Positions 44,650 through 53,472 of a stretch of DNA of 64,000 nt are shown piece by piece. This stretch comes from Streptomyces iranensis. GTDB lineage: Bacteria > Actinomycetota > Actinomycetes > Streptomycetales > Streptomycetaceae. Below the pieces are notes generated by a model. The model was not told the origin of the DNA, did not search any database, and saw only the letters and a program-made list of their open reading frames with translations. The stretch lies in NCBI RefSeq assembly GCF_017874715.1, contig NZ_JAGGLR010000013.1, positions 1 through 64,000 of the forward strand. The letters run 5' to 3'. The stretch's first letter is position 1. Each line of letters opens with the position of its first letter. The translations under genes were made by a program, and so were the position numbers.

Positions 44650-46281
44650 ATGCGTGGTGCCAAGAGCGCCAAGTGGGTTGCCATAGCCGGCGTCGTCTCT
44701 CTCGCCGCCACCGCGTGCGGTGGTGGCGGCGACAACGGCAGCGACAATGCCAACAGGAAGATCGATCCCAAGGGGATCGTCAGCTACGCCAACGGTGAGC
44801 CGCAGAACTCGCTGATGCCGGCCAACACCATGGAGGCGTACGGCAGCGTCGTCATCGACTCCCTCTTCACGGGTCTCGTCGGCTACGACAAGTCCGGCAA
44901 CATCACGTACGAGAACGCCGAGTCGGTCACGCCGAACGACGACAACAGCGTGTGGACCGTCAAGTTGAAGCCGGGGTGGACGTTCCACAACGGCGAGAAG
45001 GTCACCGCCAAGACCTACGTCGACACGTGGAACTGGGACGCGAACCCGGCCAACGGCCAGCAGAACAGCGCCTGGTACCGCGATATCGAGGGTTACGACC
45101 AGGTCCACCCGGCGAAGGGCAAGGGCAAGGCCAAGGCCATGTCCGGCCTGAAGGTCGTCGACGACAACACCTTCACCATCAAGCTGGCGAACCCGATCCC
45201 GTACTTCGCGTACAAGCTCGCCTACTCCTCCTTCTACCCGCTGCCCTCGGGTGCGCTGAAGGACCCGAAGAAGTTCGGCGAGAACCCGGTCGGCAACGGG
45301 CCGTACAAGTTCAAGAGCTGGGACCACAAGAAGTCGATCCAGGTCAGCGCCTGGGACGGCTACAAGGGCCAGAGCAAGCCGAAGAACGGCGGCATCAACT
45401 TCAAGGCGTACACGTCGCCGCAGGCCGCGTACAACGACCTGCGCTCGGACAACGTCGACACCATGCCGCTGGTGCCGGACAGTGAGCTCGCCAACTACAA
45501 GCAGGACTTCGGCAAGCGCGCCATCAACACCGAGTTCTCCGCGATCAACACGATCAACCCCGCCTACTACACGAAGCAGTGGAAGGACGTCGACCGCAAG
45601 GTCGTCCAGGGCCTGTCGATGGCGATCGACCGCGACACCATCGCCAAGACCACCTTCTTCGGCAACCGTGAGCCGGCCACCGGCTGGGTCGCCAAGGGCG
45701 TGAAGGGCTACCAGCCCGACGCGTGCGGTGAGTACTGCAAGTTCAACCCGGCCAAGGCGAAGCAGTTCATCAAGGCGGGCGGCGGCGTCCCGGGCAACAA
45801 GATCTCGATCCAGTACAACGCCGACCAGCCGCACAAGGGCTGGGTCACCGCGGTCTGCAACAGCATCACCAAGACCACCGGTGTGAAGTGCGTGGGCGAC
45901 CCGGTCACCGACTTCCAGGCCGACACCGAGATCCGTGACCAGAAGAAGGTCAAGTCGATCTACCGCTCCGGCTGGGTGCTCGACTACCCGTTCAACGGCA
46001 ACTTCCTCGCCGACCTGTTCGGCACCGGCGTCGACGGCAACAAGGGCGACTTCTCCGACCCGAAGTTCGACGGGCTGGTGAAGAAGGCCGACAAGGCCAA
46101 GACCGTTGACGAGTCGGCGAAGCTGTACCAGGCCGCCGAGAAGGAACTGCGGAACACGATGCCCGGCATCCCCACGTTCTACAACAAGGTCAACTCGGCC
46201 TACTCGAACAACGTGAAGAAGATCGAGTTCGACCAGGCCGGCGACCCGGTCCTCTGGAACGTCGAGGTCTTCAAGAAGTAA
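44650..46281 (+). CDS. Oligopeptide ABC transporter substrate-binding lipoprotein (operon 1)
   Basis: A 543-residue family-5 binding protein exported and lipid-anchored: signal MRGAKSAKWVAIAGVVSLAA with lipobox ATAC, then a Gly/Asp linker. Core features are WTVKLKPGWTFHNGEKVTAK, WNWDANP, GNGPYKFKSW and MAIDRDTIAKTTF. ATG 44650 is preceded by GAGGAGG at six nt; the in-frame ATG 44635 contains that site and is rejected. It captures peptides for the permease encoded by the next four genes. It is similar along its length to the operon 2 protein; BldK-type signalling is possible but not shown. Confidence 0.9.
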   Translation: MRGAKSAKWVAIAGVVSLAATACGGGGDNGSDNANRKIDPKGIVSYANGEPQNSLMPANTMEAYGSVVIDSLFTGLVGYDKSGNITYENAESVTPNDDNSVWTVKLKPGWTFHNGEKVTAKTYVDTWNWDANPANGQQNSAWYRDIEGYDQVHPAKGKGKAKAMSGLKVVDDNTFTIKLANPIPYFAYKLAYSSFYPLPSGALKDPKKFGENPVGNGPYKFKSWDHKKSIQVSAWDGYKGQSKPKNGGINFKAYTSPQAAYNDLRSDNVDTMPLVPDSELANYKQDFGKRAINTEFSAINTINPAYYTKQWKDVDRKVVQGLSMAIDRDTIAKTTFFGNREPATGWVAKGVKGYQPDACGEYCKFNPAKAKQFIKAGGGVPGNKISIQYNADQPHKGWVTAVCNSITKTTGVKCVGDPVTDFQADTEIRDQKKVKSIYRSGWVLDYPFNGNFLADLFGTGVDGNKGDFSDPKFDGLVKKADKAKTVDESAKLYQAAEKELRNTMPGIPTFYNKVNSAYSNNVKKIEFDQAGDPVLWNVEVFKK

Positions 46282-46366
46282 GTCGCTACGGAGCAACGCG
46301 TCCCGCAGCGGCGTCCGGCGATGCCGGGCGCCGCTGCGGGCGGCTCCGGAATGGACGGAGGCACCT

Positions 46367-47296
46367 ATGGGGCGCTACGTCGCGAGGCGACTGCTCCAGA
46401 TGATCCCGGTGTTCATCGGGACGACCCTGTTGATCTTCCTTATGGTCAACGTGCTCCCCGGCGATCCCGTACGGGCGCTGTGGGGAGACAAGCCGCCGGA
46501 CCCCGCGCAGGTCGCGCAGATCCGGCACGACAGAGGACTGGACCTTCCGCTGTGGGAGCAGTACCTGCACTACATGCGGGGTCTGTTCCAGGGGGATTTC
46601 GGCAGGACCATCGCCGGTAACCGACCGGTCCTCGACGAGATCTCGCGGGCGTTCCCGGTGTCGATGCGGCTCGCCGCCATGGCCTGGACCTTCGAGCTCG
46701 TCGTCGGCATCGTCCTGGGCGTCGTCGCAGGCATCCGGCGCGGCAAGGTCATCGACACCGCTGTCACACTGTTCACCCTGGTGGTTATCTCCGTCCCGAT
46801 CTTCGTCATCGGTCTGGCGTGCCAGCTGTACTTCGGAAACAACCTCGGTTGGATCACACCGACCGTCCAGGACTCCACCAACTTGGGTCAGTTGATGGTC
46901 CCGGCACTGGTGCTCGGCATGGTCGGCCTCGCGTACGTGGCCCGGCTGACCCGCACCTCGATCGCGGAAAACCGGTCCGCCGACTACATCCGCACCGCCA
47001 CCGCCAAGGGGCTGCCGCGCAGGCGGATCATCACGGTGCACCTGCTGCGCAACTCGCTGATCCCCGTGGTCACCTACCTCGGCACCGACATCGGCAGTCT
47101 CATGGCCGGCGCCGTCGTGACGGAGGGCATCTTCAATGTGACCGGCGTCGGCAACCTGCTCTTCGAGGCGCTCGCCCGCCGCGAGGGTGCGGTCATCGTC
47201 GGCATCGTCACCGTTCTGGTGCTCGTCTATCTCCTCGCCAGCCTGCTCGTCGACCTGCTTTACGCGGTCCTGGACCCGAGGATTCGTTATGCCTGA
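46367..47296 (+). CDS. Peptide ABC transporter permease, OppB-like (operon 1)
   Basis: A 309-residue inner-membrane permease with six helices. N-terminal MGRYVARRLLQMIPVFIGTT is typical of OppB/DppB. The ATPase-contacting EAA-type loop is ADYIRTATAKGLPRRRIITV with HLLRNSLIP. ATG 46367 follows GGAGG. It ends TATGCCTGA, sharing eight bases with the next start, so expression is coupled. Confidence 0.9.
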   Translation: MGRYVARRLLQMIPVFIGTTLLIFLMVNVLPGDPVRALWGDKPPDPAQVAQIRHDRGLDLPLWEQYLHYMRGLFQGDFGRTIAGNRPVLDEISRAFPVSMRLAAMAWTFELVVGIVLGVVAGIRRGKVIDTAVTLFTLVVISVPIFVIGLACQLYFGNNLGWITPTVQDSTNLGQLMVPALVLGMVGLAYVARLTRTSIAENRSADYIRTATAKGLPRRRIITVHLLRNSLIPVVTYLGTDIGSLMAGAVVTEGIFNVTGVGNLLFEALARREGAVIVGIVTVLVLVYLLASLLVDLLYAVLDPRIRYA

Positions 47297-48248
47297 CCTC
47301 ACCAAGACCCCGTCCGCGAGCGAGGAAGCCGCCGCGATCGTCGCGGGCACGCCCGTCACCTCGGACGCCGGTCCGGCGCCCGAGAAGCCGCGCAGCCTCG
47401 GCGCCGACGCCTGGCGGGGCCTGCGCCGCAATCCGCTGTTCGTGGTCTCGGGGCTGCTGATCCTGGTGATCCTGCTCGTCGCCGCGTTCCCCGGTCTGTT
47501 CACCGGCGCCAACCCGGACACCGGCGACCAGGCCAACCACTTCCTGGGCAAGCCGAACCTCGGCCATGTCTTCCAGGAGGACTGGTTCGGCTATGACGGC
47601 ACGGGCCGCAGCCTGTACGCGCGGGTGCTCTACGGCGCCCGCAACTCGATCATCGTCGGCCTCGGCGTGACGGTCCTCGTCACCCTCTTCGGCGGTCTGA
47701 TGGGCATGCTCGCAGGCTACTTCGGCGGGTTCTGGGACAGCCTCATCTCGCGTCTGACCGACGTGTTCTTCGGCATCCCGTTCCTGCTCGGCTCGATGGT
47801 CGTGCTCAACGCGTTCACCGATCGCACCGTCTGGGTGGTCATGGGTGCGCTGGCCTTCCTGGGCTGGACGCAGATCGCCCGTGTCATGCGCGGCGCGGTC
47901 ATCACGACCAAACACGCCGACTACGTCGTGGCGGCCAAGGCCCTGGGCGCCGGCACCAGGCGGATCCTGTTCCGGCATATCCTGCCGAACGCGATCGCAC
48001 CGGTGATCGTCGTCGCGACCATCTCGCTCGGCACGTACATCGTCGCCGAGTCGACGCTGTCCTATCTGGGTCTCGGACTCGGTGACGGCTCCATCTCCTG
48101 GGGCGGCGACATCTCGGACGGCACCCAGTTCATCCGCAACTTCCCGCACGTACTGCTCTTCCCGGCCGGCGCCCTGAGCATCACCGTGCTGGCGTTCATC
48201 ATGATGGGCGACGCCGTGCGCGAAGCCCTCGACCCGAAGCTGCGCTGA
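47289..48248 (+). CDS. Peptide ABC transporter permease, OppC-like (operon 1)
   Basis: A 319-residue permease. A polar 35-residue N-terminus (MPDLTKTPSASEEAAAIVAG) precedes LRRNPLFVVSGLLILVILLV and five more helices. The EAA loop is ADYVVAAKALGAGTRRILFR followed by HILPNAIAP. ATG 47289 overlaps the stop of the OppB-like gene by eight bases (ATGCCTGA). It heterodimerises with OppB-like protein to form the channel. Confidence 0.9.
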   Translation: MPDLTKTPSASEEAAAIVAGTPVTSDAGPAPEKPRSLGADAWRGLRRNPLFVVSGLLILVILLVAAFPGLFTGANPDTGDQANHFLGKPNLGHVFQEDWFGYDGTGRSLYARVLYGARNSIIVGLGVTVLVTLFGGLMGMLAGYFGGFWDSLISRLTDVFFGIPFLLGSMVVLNAFTDRTVWVVMGALAFLGWTQIARVMRGAVITTKHADYVVAAKALGAGTRRILFRHILPNAIAPVIVVATISLGTYIVAESTLSYLGLGLGDGSISWGGDISDGTQFIRNFPHVLLFPAGALSITVLAFIMMGDAVREALDPKLR

Positions 48249-48259
48249 GGGAGGCGTAC

Positions 48260-49318
48260 GTGACCATCACCGACATGCCTGCGGACGTCCCCGTCCCGCG
48301 CTCGGGCGAGGACCACGGCAGCAAGCTGCTCGACGTGCGCGATCTGCACGTCGAGTTCCACACCCGCGACGGCATCGCCAAGGCCGTCAACGGAGTCAAC
48401 TACAGCGTGGACGCGGGCGAGACGCTCGCCGTGCTCGGTGAGTCCGGCTCCGGAAAGTCCGTGACCGCCCAGGCGATCATGGGCATCCTCGACATGCCGC
48501 CCGGCAGGATCCCGCAGGGCGAGATCTTCTTCCGTGGCCAGGACATGCTGAAGATGTCCGCCGAGGAGCGCCGGAAGATCCGCGGCAACAAGATCGCGAT
48601 GATCTTTCAGGACGCGCTGTCCTCCCTGAACCCGGTGCTCTCCGTCGGCTACCAGCTCGGCGAGATGTTCCGGGTGCACGAGGGGCTCTCGCGCAAGGAG
48701 GCCAAGACCAAGGCCATCGAGCTGATGGACCGGGTCCGTATTCCGGCGGCCAAGGAGCGGGTGAGCGACTATCCGCACCAGTTCTCCGGCGGTATGCGCC
48801 AGCGCATCATGATCGCCATGGCGATGGCGCTGGAGCCGGACCTGATCATCGCCGACGAGCCGACCACGGCGCTCGACGTGACGGTCCAGGCCCAGGTCAT
48901 GGAGCTGCTCGCGGAGCTCCAGCGCGAGTACCACATGGGTCTGATCCTGATCACCCATGACCTGGGCGTGGTGGCGGACGTCGCCGACAAGATCGCCGTG
49001 ATGTACGCGGGCCGGATCGTCGAGACCGCCCCCGTGCACGAGCTCTACAAGCGCCCGGCCCATCCGTACACCCGGGGCCTGCTGGACTCCATCCCGCGCC
49101 TGGACCGCAAGGGGCAGGAGCTCTACGCGATCAAGGGGCTGCCGCCCAATCTGCTCAAGATCCCCACGGGCTGTGCCTTCAACCCGCGCTGCCCCAAGGC
49201 GGAGGACATCTGCCGTACGGACGTCCCCGCCCTGGTGCCGGTCACCGAGCAGGACGGCACGGAGCTGCCGGGCCGCGGCAGCGCCTGCCACTTCTGGAAG
49301 GAGACCCTCCATGGCTGA
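48260..49318 (+). CDS. Peptide ABC transporter ATPase, OppD-like (operon 1)
   Basis: A 352-residue nucleotide-binding subunit. Walker A is GESGSGKSVT, the signature motif QFSGGMRQR, Walker B LIIADEPTTALD, and the H-loop ITHDLG. The C-terminal oligopeptide extension contains the Cys-rich TGCAFNPRCPKAEDIC typical of OppD/DppD, which can carry an Fe-S cluster in homologues. GTG 48260 has GGAGG at six nt. It powers import together with the OppF-like protein. Confidence 0.92.
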   Translation: MTITDMPADVPVPRSGEDHGSKLLDVRDLHVEFHTRDGIAKAVNGVNYSVDAGETLAVLGESGSGKSVTAQAIMGILDMPPGRIPQGEIFFRGQDMLKMSAEERRKIRGNKIAMIFQDALSSLNPVLSVGYQLGEMFRVHEGLSRKEAKTKAIELMDRVRIPAAKERVSDYPHQFSGGMRQRIMIAMAMALEPDLIIADEPTTALDVTVQAQVMELLAELQREYHMGLILITHDLGVVADVADKIAVMYAGRIVETAPVHELYKRPAHPYTRGLLDSIPRLDRKGQELYAIKGLPPNLLKIPTGCAFNPRCPKAEDICRTDVPALVPVTEQDGTELPGRGSACHFWKETLHG

Positions 49319-50468
49319 CGCCGAGAAGAACGAGAAGGCCATGGAACCGGCCGCGGACGCCACCCCCAACGTCACGGAGGTGGAGACGGTCGAGGCGGCC
49401 ACCGAGGACGCCGCGGTCGCCGCGATCGAGGCCAAGGTCGACCGCGGTGAGCCGATCCTCCAGGTGCGCAATCTGGTCAAGCACTTCCCGCTGACCCAGG
49501 GCATCCTCATCAAGCGGCAGATCGGCGCGGTCAAGGCGGTCGACGGCATCTCCTTCGACCTCTACCAGGGCGAGACCCTCGGCATCGTCGGCGAGTCCGG
49601 CTGCGGCAAGTCCACCGTCGCCAAGCTGCTGATGACCCTGGAGACCGCCACCGCGGGCGAGGTCTTCTACAAGGGCCAGGACATCACCCGGCTGTCGGGC
49701 CGCGCGCTGCGGGCCGTCCGCCGCAACATCCAGATGGTGTTCCAGGACCCGTACACCTCGCTCAACCCCCGGATGACGGTGGGCGACATCATCGGGGAGC
49801 CCTTCGAGATCCACCCCGAGGTGGCCCCGAAGGGCGACCGCCGCCGCAAGGTCCAGGATCTCCTGGACGTGGTGGGGTTGAACCCGGAGTACATCAACCG
49901 CTACCCCCACCAGTTCTCCGGCGGCCAGCGCCAGCGCATCGGCATCGCGCGCGGCCTCGCCCTCAACCCCGAGATCATCATCTGCGACGAGCCGGTCTCC
50001 GCGCTCGACGTGTCCGTCCAGGCACAGGTCATCAACCTGATGGAGGGACTGCAGGACGAGTTCAACCTGTCCTACATCTTCATCGCCCACGACCTGTCCA
50101 TCGTCCGGCATATCTCCGACCGGGTCGGCGTGATGTACCTGGGCAAGATGGCCGAGATCGGCTCCGACACCGAGATCTACGACCACCCGACGCACCCCTA
50201 CACCCAGGCGCTGCTGTCGGCCGTCCCGGTCCCGGACCCGGAGTCGCGCGAGGGCCGCGAGCGCATCATCCTCACCGGCGACGTCCCCTCCCCGGCCAAC
50301 CCGCCCTCCGGCTGCCGCTTCCGCACCCGCTGCTGGAAGGCCCAGGACAAGTGCGCCAAGGAGATCCCCCTCCTCGCCATCCCCGAGCGTTTCGCCGGCA
50401 CGGACTCGCCCGCGGCGCATGAGTCGGCGTGCCACTTCGCGGAGGAAAAGGACGTGGTCCACGCCTGA
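49311..50468 (+). CDS. Peptide ABC transporter ATPase, OppF-like (operon 1)
   Basis: A 385-residue ATPase. A 45-residue acidic Ala/Glu N-terminal extension precedes ILQVRNLVKHFPLTQGILIK. Walker A is GESGCGKST, signature QFSGGQRQR, Walker B IIICDEPVSALD; the C-terminal cluster is SGCRFRTRCWKAQDKC. ATG 49311 shares eight bases with the OppD-like stop and has AAGGAG upstream. Its 3' part is very similar at DNA level to the OppF-like gene of operon 2 in inverted orientation. Confidence 0.92.
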   Translation: MADAEKNEKAMEPAADATPNVTEVETVEAATEDAAVAAIEAKVDRGEPILQVRNLVKHFPLTQGILIKRQIGAVKAVDGISFDLYQGETLGIVGESGCGKSTVAKLLMTLETATAGEVFYKGQDITRLSGRALRAVRRNIQMVFQDPYTSLNPRMTVGDIIGEPFEIHPEVAPKGDRRRKVQDLLDVVGLNPEYINRYPHQFSGGQRQRIGIARGLALNPEIIICDEPVSALDVSVQAQVINLMEGLQDEFNLSYIFIAHDLSIVRHISDRVGVMYLGKMAEIGSDTEIYDHPTHPYTQALLSAVPVPDPESREGRERIILTGDVPSPANPPSGCRFRTRCWKAQDKCAKEIPLLAIPERFAGTDSPAAHESACHFAEEKDVVHA

Positions 50469-50490
50469 CGCTCCCGCGCGAGCCGCGGTC

Positions 50491-50549
50491 GAACGACGAG
50501 GGCCGCCCGGACCATGACCACCACGGCCGGGCGGCCCTCGCCGTCGTTC
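50491..50549. terminator. Long hairpin terminator of operon 1
   Basis: GAACGACGAGGGCCGCCCGG (50491-50510) pairs with CCGGGCGGCCCT-CGC-CGTCGTTC (50527-50549), leaving a 3-nt bulge and 16-nt loop. It begins 23 bases after the OppF-like stop. The remaining gap to 50796 is GC-rich, Pro-coding-like filler with no gene. Confidence 0.8.
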
Positions 50550-50796
50550 AGGATCGCTTGATCTGACGCAACTAATTTGTCAAACGTTTTCCAAGGGGGG
50601 TACCCCACCCCCGGCAATCCGGAACCGGTCCGGCGGCCCGGCAACGGCCTCGGCCTCCGAGCGCCGGCGCCGCCACCAACTCCCACCCCCAGAGCCCGGC
50701 GCCCGGCGGCGGCGCCTCGCCCCCCACCCCCTGACCCATGCTCAAATGCGCCGAAGGCGCGAGACGGCGCCGCGCCGCGTCTCGTAGGGTCGTGGC

Positions 50797-51318
50797 ATGA
50801 CTGCCCCTCACTCACCGGTCTATCAGGCGTACTACACCCGCACGCCCCTTCAGCTCTTCTCGGGCCTCGGCTGGAAGCGGCTGGTGGCGTTCCGGGCCGA
50901 TGAGTCGGGCGTCACCCTGGGCGGCCCCGTGACGCGCTACCGCCGGTTCACCGCCGTCGTGCCGTGGCGGGACATCGAAGCCGTCGTCGTATGGGCCACG
51001 AAGAAGACCATGGAGAGGCCGATACGGCGGATAGGTCTGAAGCTGCGGCAGGGCGTGCCGGACGTTCCCGGCCCGGACTCGACGATCAGCCCGCAGACCG
51101 CCGCGAGTGCCGCGCCGCATATTGAGTACCAGGTCGTCAGGAACAACCGGGTCATCGTCTTCTGGAAGGTGGACCACATCCGGCTTGCCACCGCCATGCA
51201 GGTGTTCGCGCCGCAAGTGCAACTGCGTGTCCATCCGGTGCACAAGGTGGTGCCCCAGGGGCCGGGCACGCTGCTGGGGAACGGCTCCGGTGGGAGCATA
51301 TTCGACATTTTGCCCTGA
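50797..51318 (+). CDS. Conserved hypothetical protein
   Basis: A 173-residue soluble protein of unknown function. It contains YTRTPLQLFSGLGWKRLVAF, GGPVTRYRRFTAVVPWRDIE and EYQVVRNNRVIVFWKVDHIR. The alternating strands with a W-R-D-I-E motif resemble bacterial PH-like domains; this is a guess from pattern. It sits alone between the 3' ends of the two convergent peptide-ABC operons, and its stop is three bases from that of the leftward OppF-like gene. Confidence 0.7.
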   Translation: MTAPHSPVYQAYYTRTPLQLFSGLGWKRLVAFRADESGVTLGGPVTRYRRFTAVVPWRDIEAVVVWATKKTMERPIRRIGLKLRQGVPDVPGPDSTISPQTAASAAPHIEYQVVRNNRVIVFWKVDHIRLATAMQVFAPQVQLRVHPVHKVVPQGPGTLLGNGSGGSIFDILP

Positions 51319-51321
51319 ACG

Positions 51322-52371
51322 TCATGCGCTGACCTCCGCGCGCTCCTCCGCGAAGTGGCACGCCGAGGCGTGCGCGGCCGCCCCCGCCAAGCCCGGCGGC
51401 ACCGCCAGCACCGGCACCTCCGCCGCGCAGCGTTCCTGGGCCTTCCAGCAGCGGGTGCGGAAGCGGCAGCCGGAGGGCGGGTTGGCCGGGGAGGGGACGT
51501 CGCCGGTGAGCAGGATGCGTTCTCGGCGGGTTCGGGCGCCGGGGTCGGGGACCGGGACGGCCGACAGCAGGGCCTGGGTGTAGGGGTGGGTGGGGTGGTC
51601 GTAGATCTCTCGGCCGGTGCCCGTTTCGGCGAAGCGGCCCAGGTACATCACGGCGACCCGGTCGGAGATGTGGCGGACCACCGACAGGTCGTGGGCGATG
51701 AAGATGTAGGACAGGTTGAACTCGTCCTGCAGGCCCTCCATCAGGTTGACCACCTGCGCCTGGACCGAGACGTCCAGCGCCGAGACCGGTTCGTCCGCGA
51801 CGATGATCTCCGGTCGTAGCGCCAGTCCCCGGGCGATGCCGATGCGCTGGCGCTGGCCGCCGGAGAACTGGTGGGGGTAGCGGTTGATGTGCTCGGGGTT
51901 CAACCCCACCACGTCCAGGAGATCCTGGACCGTCCGCCGCCGGTCGCCCTTGGGCGCCACCTCGGGGTGGATCTCGAAGGGCTCCCCGATGATGTCGCCC
52001 ACCGTCATCCGGGGGTTGAGCGAGGTGTACGGGTCCTGGAAGACCATCTGGATGTTGCGGCGGACGGCGCGCAGGGCGCGGCCCGAGAGCCCGGCGATGT
52101 CCTCGCCCCGGTAGTGGATCGTCCCGGCGGTCGGTCGTTCCAGGCTGACCAGCAGCTTGGCGACGGTGGACTTGCCGCAGCCGGACTCGCCGACGATGCC
52201 GAGGGTCTCCCCGCGCCGCAGGGCGAAGGAGACCGTGTCGACCGCCCGGACGGCGCCGATCCGCCGCTTTACCAGCACCCCCCGCGTCAGCGGATAGTGC
52301 TTGGCGAGATCGCGGACCTCGAGGACCGGCTCGGCGGTCCCGGTCTCAGGCATTGACGGCGTCGAGGGCAT
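51322..52371 (-). CDS. Peptide ABC transporter ATPase, OppF-like (operon 2)
   Basis: A 349-residue ATPase: VLEVRDLAKHYPLTRGVLVK, Walker A GESGCGKST, signature QFSGGQRQR, Walker B IIVADEPVSALD, C-terminal SGCRFRTRCWKAQERC. ATG 52371 has GGAAGGA about nine nt upstream, positioned as in operon 1; ATG 52353 is an alternative that would reproduce the 8-bp overlap seen elsewhere. Longer upstream frames are shadow sequence over the OppD-like gene. It is the last gene of operon 2. Confidence 0.9.
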   Translation of the reverse strand: MPSTPSMPETGTAEPVLEVRDLAKHYPLTRGVLVKRRIGAVRAVDTVSFALRRGETLGIVGESGCGKSTVAKLLVSLERPTAGTIHYRGEDIAGLSGRALRAVRRNIQMVFQDPYTSLNPRMTVGDIIGEPFEIHPEVAPKGDRRRTVQDLLDVVGLNPEHINRYPHQFSGGQRQRIGIARGLALRPEIIVADEPVSALDVSVQAQVVNLMEGLQDEFNLSYIFIAHDLSVVRHISDRVAVMYLGRFAETGTGREIYDHPTHPYTQALLSAVPVPDPGARTRRERILLTGDVPSPANPPSGCRFRTRCWKAQERCAAEVPVLAVPPGLAGAAAHASACHFAEERAEVSA

Positions 52372-53470
52372 CGAGTTCGTCCTTCCAGAAGTGGCAGGCG
52401 CTGGTCCGCCCGCCCGCCGCCGGGGCCGTGCCGGACGCCGGGGCCGTGCCGGACGCCGGGCCCTCGCCCGCCGCCGACACCTCGTACAGCGGCGGCCGTT
52501 CGACGCGGCAGACCTCCTGGGCGCGCGGGCAGCGGGGGTGGAAGGGGCAGCCGGGGGGCAGGGCGAGTGGGCTGGGCGGCGCTCCCTTGATCGCGTAGAG
52601 CTTCCCGCCGCGGTGACCTCCGTGGCTCCCGTGACGCCCATGCTCCCCGTGACCCCGGCGGGCTTGCCCGCCCCCGTGGTCCACGCGCGGTACGGAGTCC
52701 AGCAGTCCGCGGGTGTACGGGTGGGCTGGGCGGCGGTAGAGGTCGCGCACCGGCGCGGTCTCCACGATCCGGCCCGCGTACATCACGGCGATGGTGTCGG
52801 CCACGTCCGCGACCACGCCCAGGTCATGGGTGATGAGGACGAGCCCCATCGCGTACTCGCGGCGCAACTCCGCGAGCAGCTCCATGACCTGGGCCTGGAC
52901 GGTGACGTCCAGAGCGGTGGTCGGCTCGTCGGCGATGATCAGGTCCGGCTCCAGCGCCATCGCCATGGCGATCATGATGCGCTGGCGCATACCGCCGGAG
53001 AACTGATGCGGATAGTCCCCGGCCCGCTGTCCCGCCGCCGGAATGCGGACCCGGTCCATCAGCTCGACCGCCCGCCCCCGGGCGTCCTTGCGGGACATCC
53101 CGCGGTGCACCTCGTACATCTCGGCGAGCTGGGCGCCCACGGGAATCACCGGGTTGAGGGCGGAGAGCGCGTCCTGGAAGATCATCGCCAGCGCGGCGCC
53201 CCGGATCCGGCGGCGTTCCTCCGCGCCCATCGTCAGCAGGTCCCGCCCCTGGAACAGCACCTGGCCGCCGGTGATCCGGCCGGGCGGGGAGTCGAGGATG
53301 CCCATGATCGCCTGGGCGGTCACCGACTTGCCGGAGCCCGACTCGCCCAGCACGGCCAGCGTCTGACCGGCCTCGACGGCGTACGAGACACCGCCGACGG
53401 CCTCGGCGATCCCGTCCCGGGTGCGGAATTCCACGCGCAGGTCGCGTACGTCCAGCAGGCGGGCCGCCAT
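52346..53470 (-). CDS. Peptide ABC transporter ATPase, OppD-like (operon 2)
   Basis: A 374-residue ATPase starting MAARLLDVRDLRVEFRTRDG. Walker A is GESGSGKSVT, signature QFSGGMRQR, Walker B LIIADEPTTALD. A His/Gly-rich insertion (GGGQARRGHGEHGRHGSHGG, about 285-305) separates the core from the C-terminal PGCPFHPRCPRAQEVC segment; operon 1's protein lacks it and a metal-binding role is conceivable. A repeated ASGTAPASGTAPA stretch follows. The start is two bases from the permease stop. Confidence 0.9.
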   Translation of the reverse strand: MAARLLDVRDLRVEFRTRDGIAEAVGGVSYAVEAGQTLAVLGESGSGKSVTAQAIMGILDSPPGRITGGQVLFQGRDLLTMGAEERRRIRGAALAMIFQDALSALNPVIPVGAQLAEMYEVHRGMSRKDARGRAVELMDRVRIPAAGQRAGDYPHQFSGGMRQRIMIAMAMALEPDLIIADEPTTALDVTVQAQVMELLAELRREYAMGLVLITHDLGVVADVADTIAVMYAGRIVETAPVRDLYRRPAHPYTRGLLDSVPRVDHGGGQARRGHGEHGRHGSHGGHRGGKLYAIKGAPPSPLALPPGCPFHPRCPRAQEVCRVERPPLYEVSAAGEGPASGTAPASGTAPAAGGRTSACHFWKDELDALDAVNA

Positions 53471-53472
53471 GG

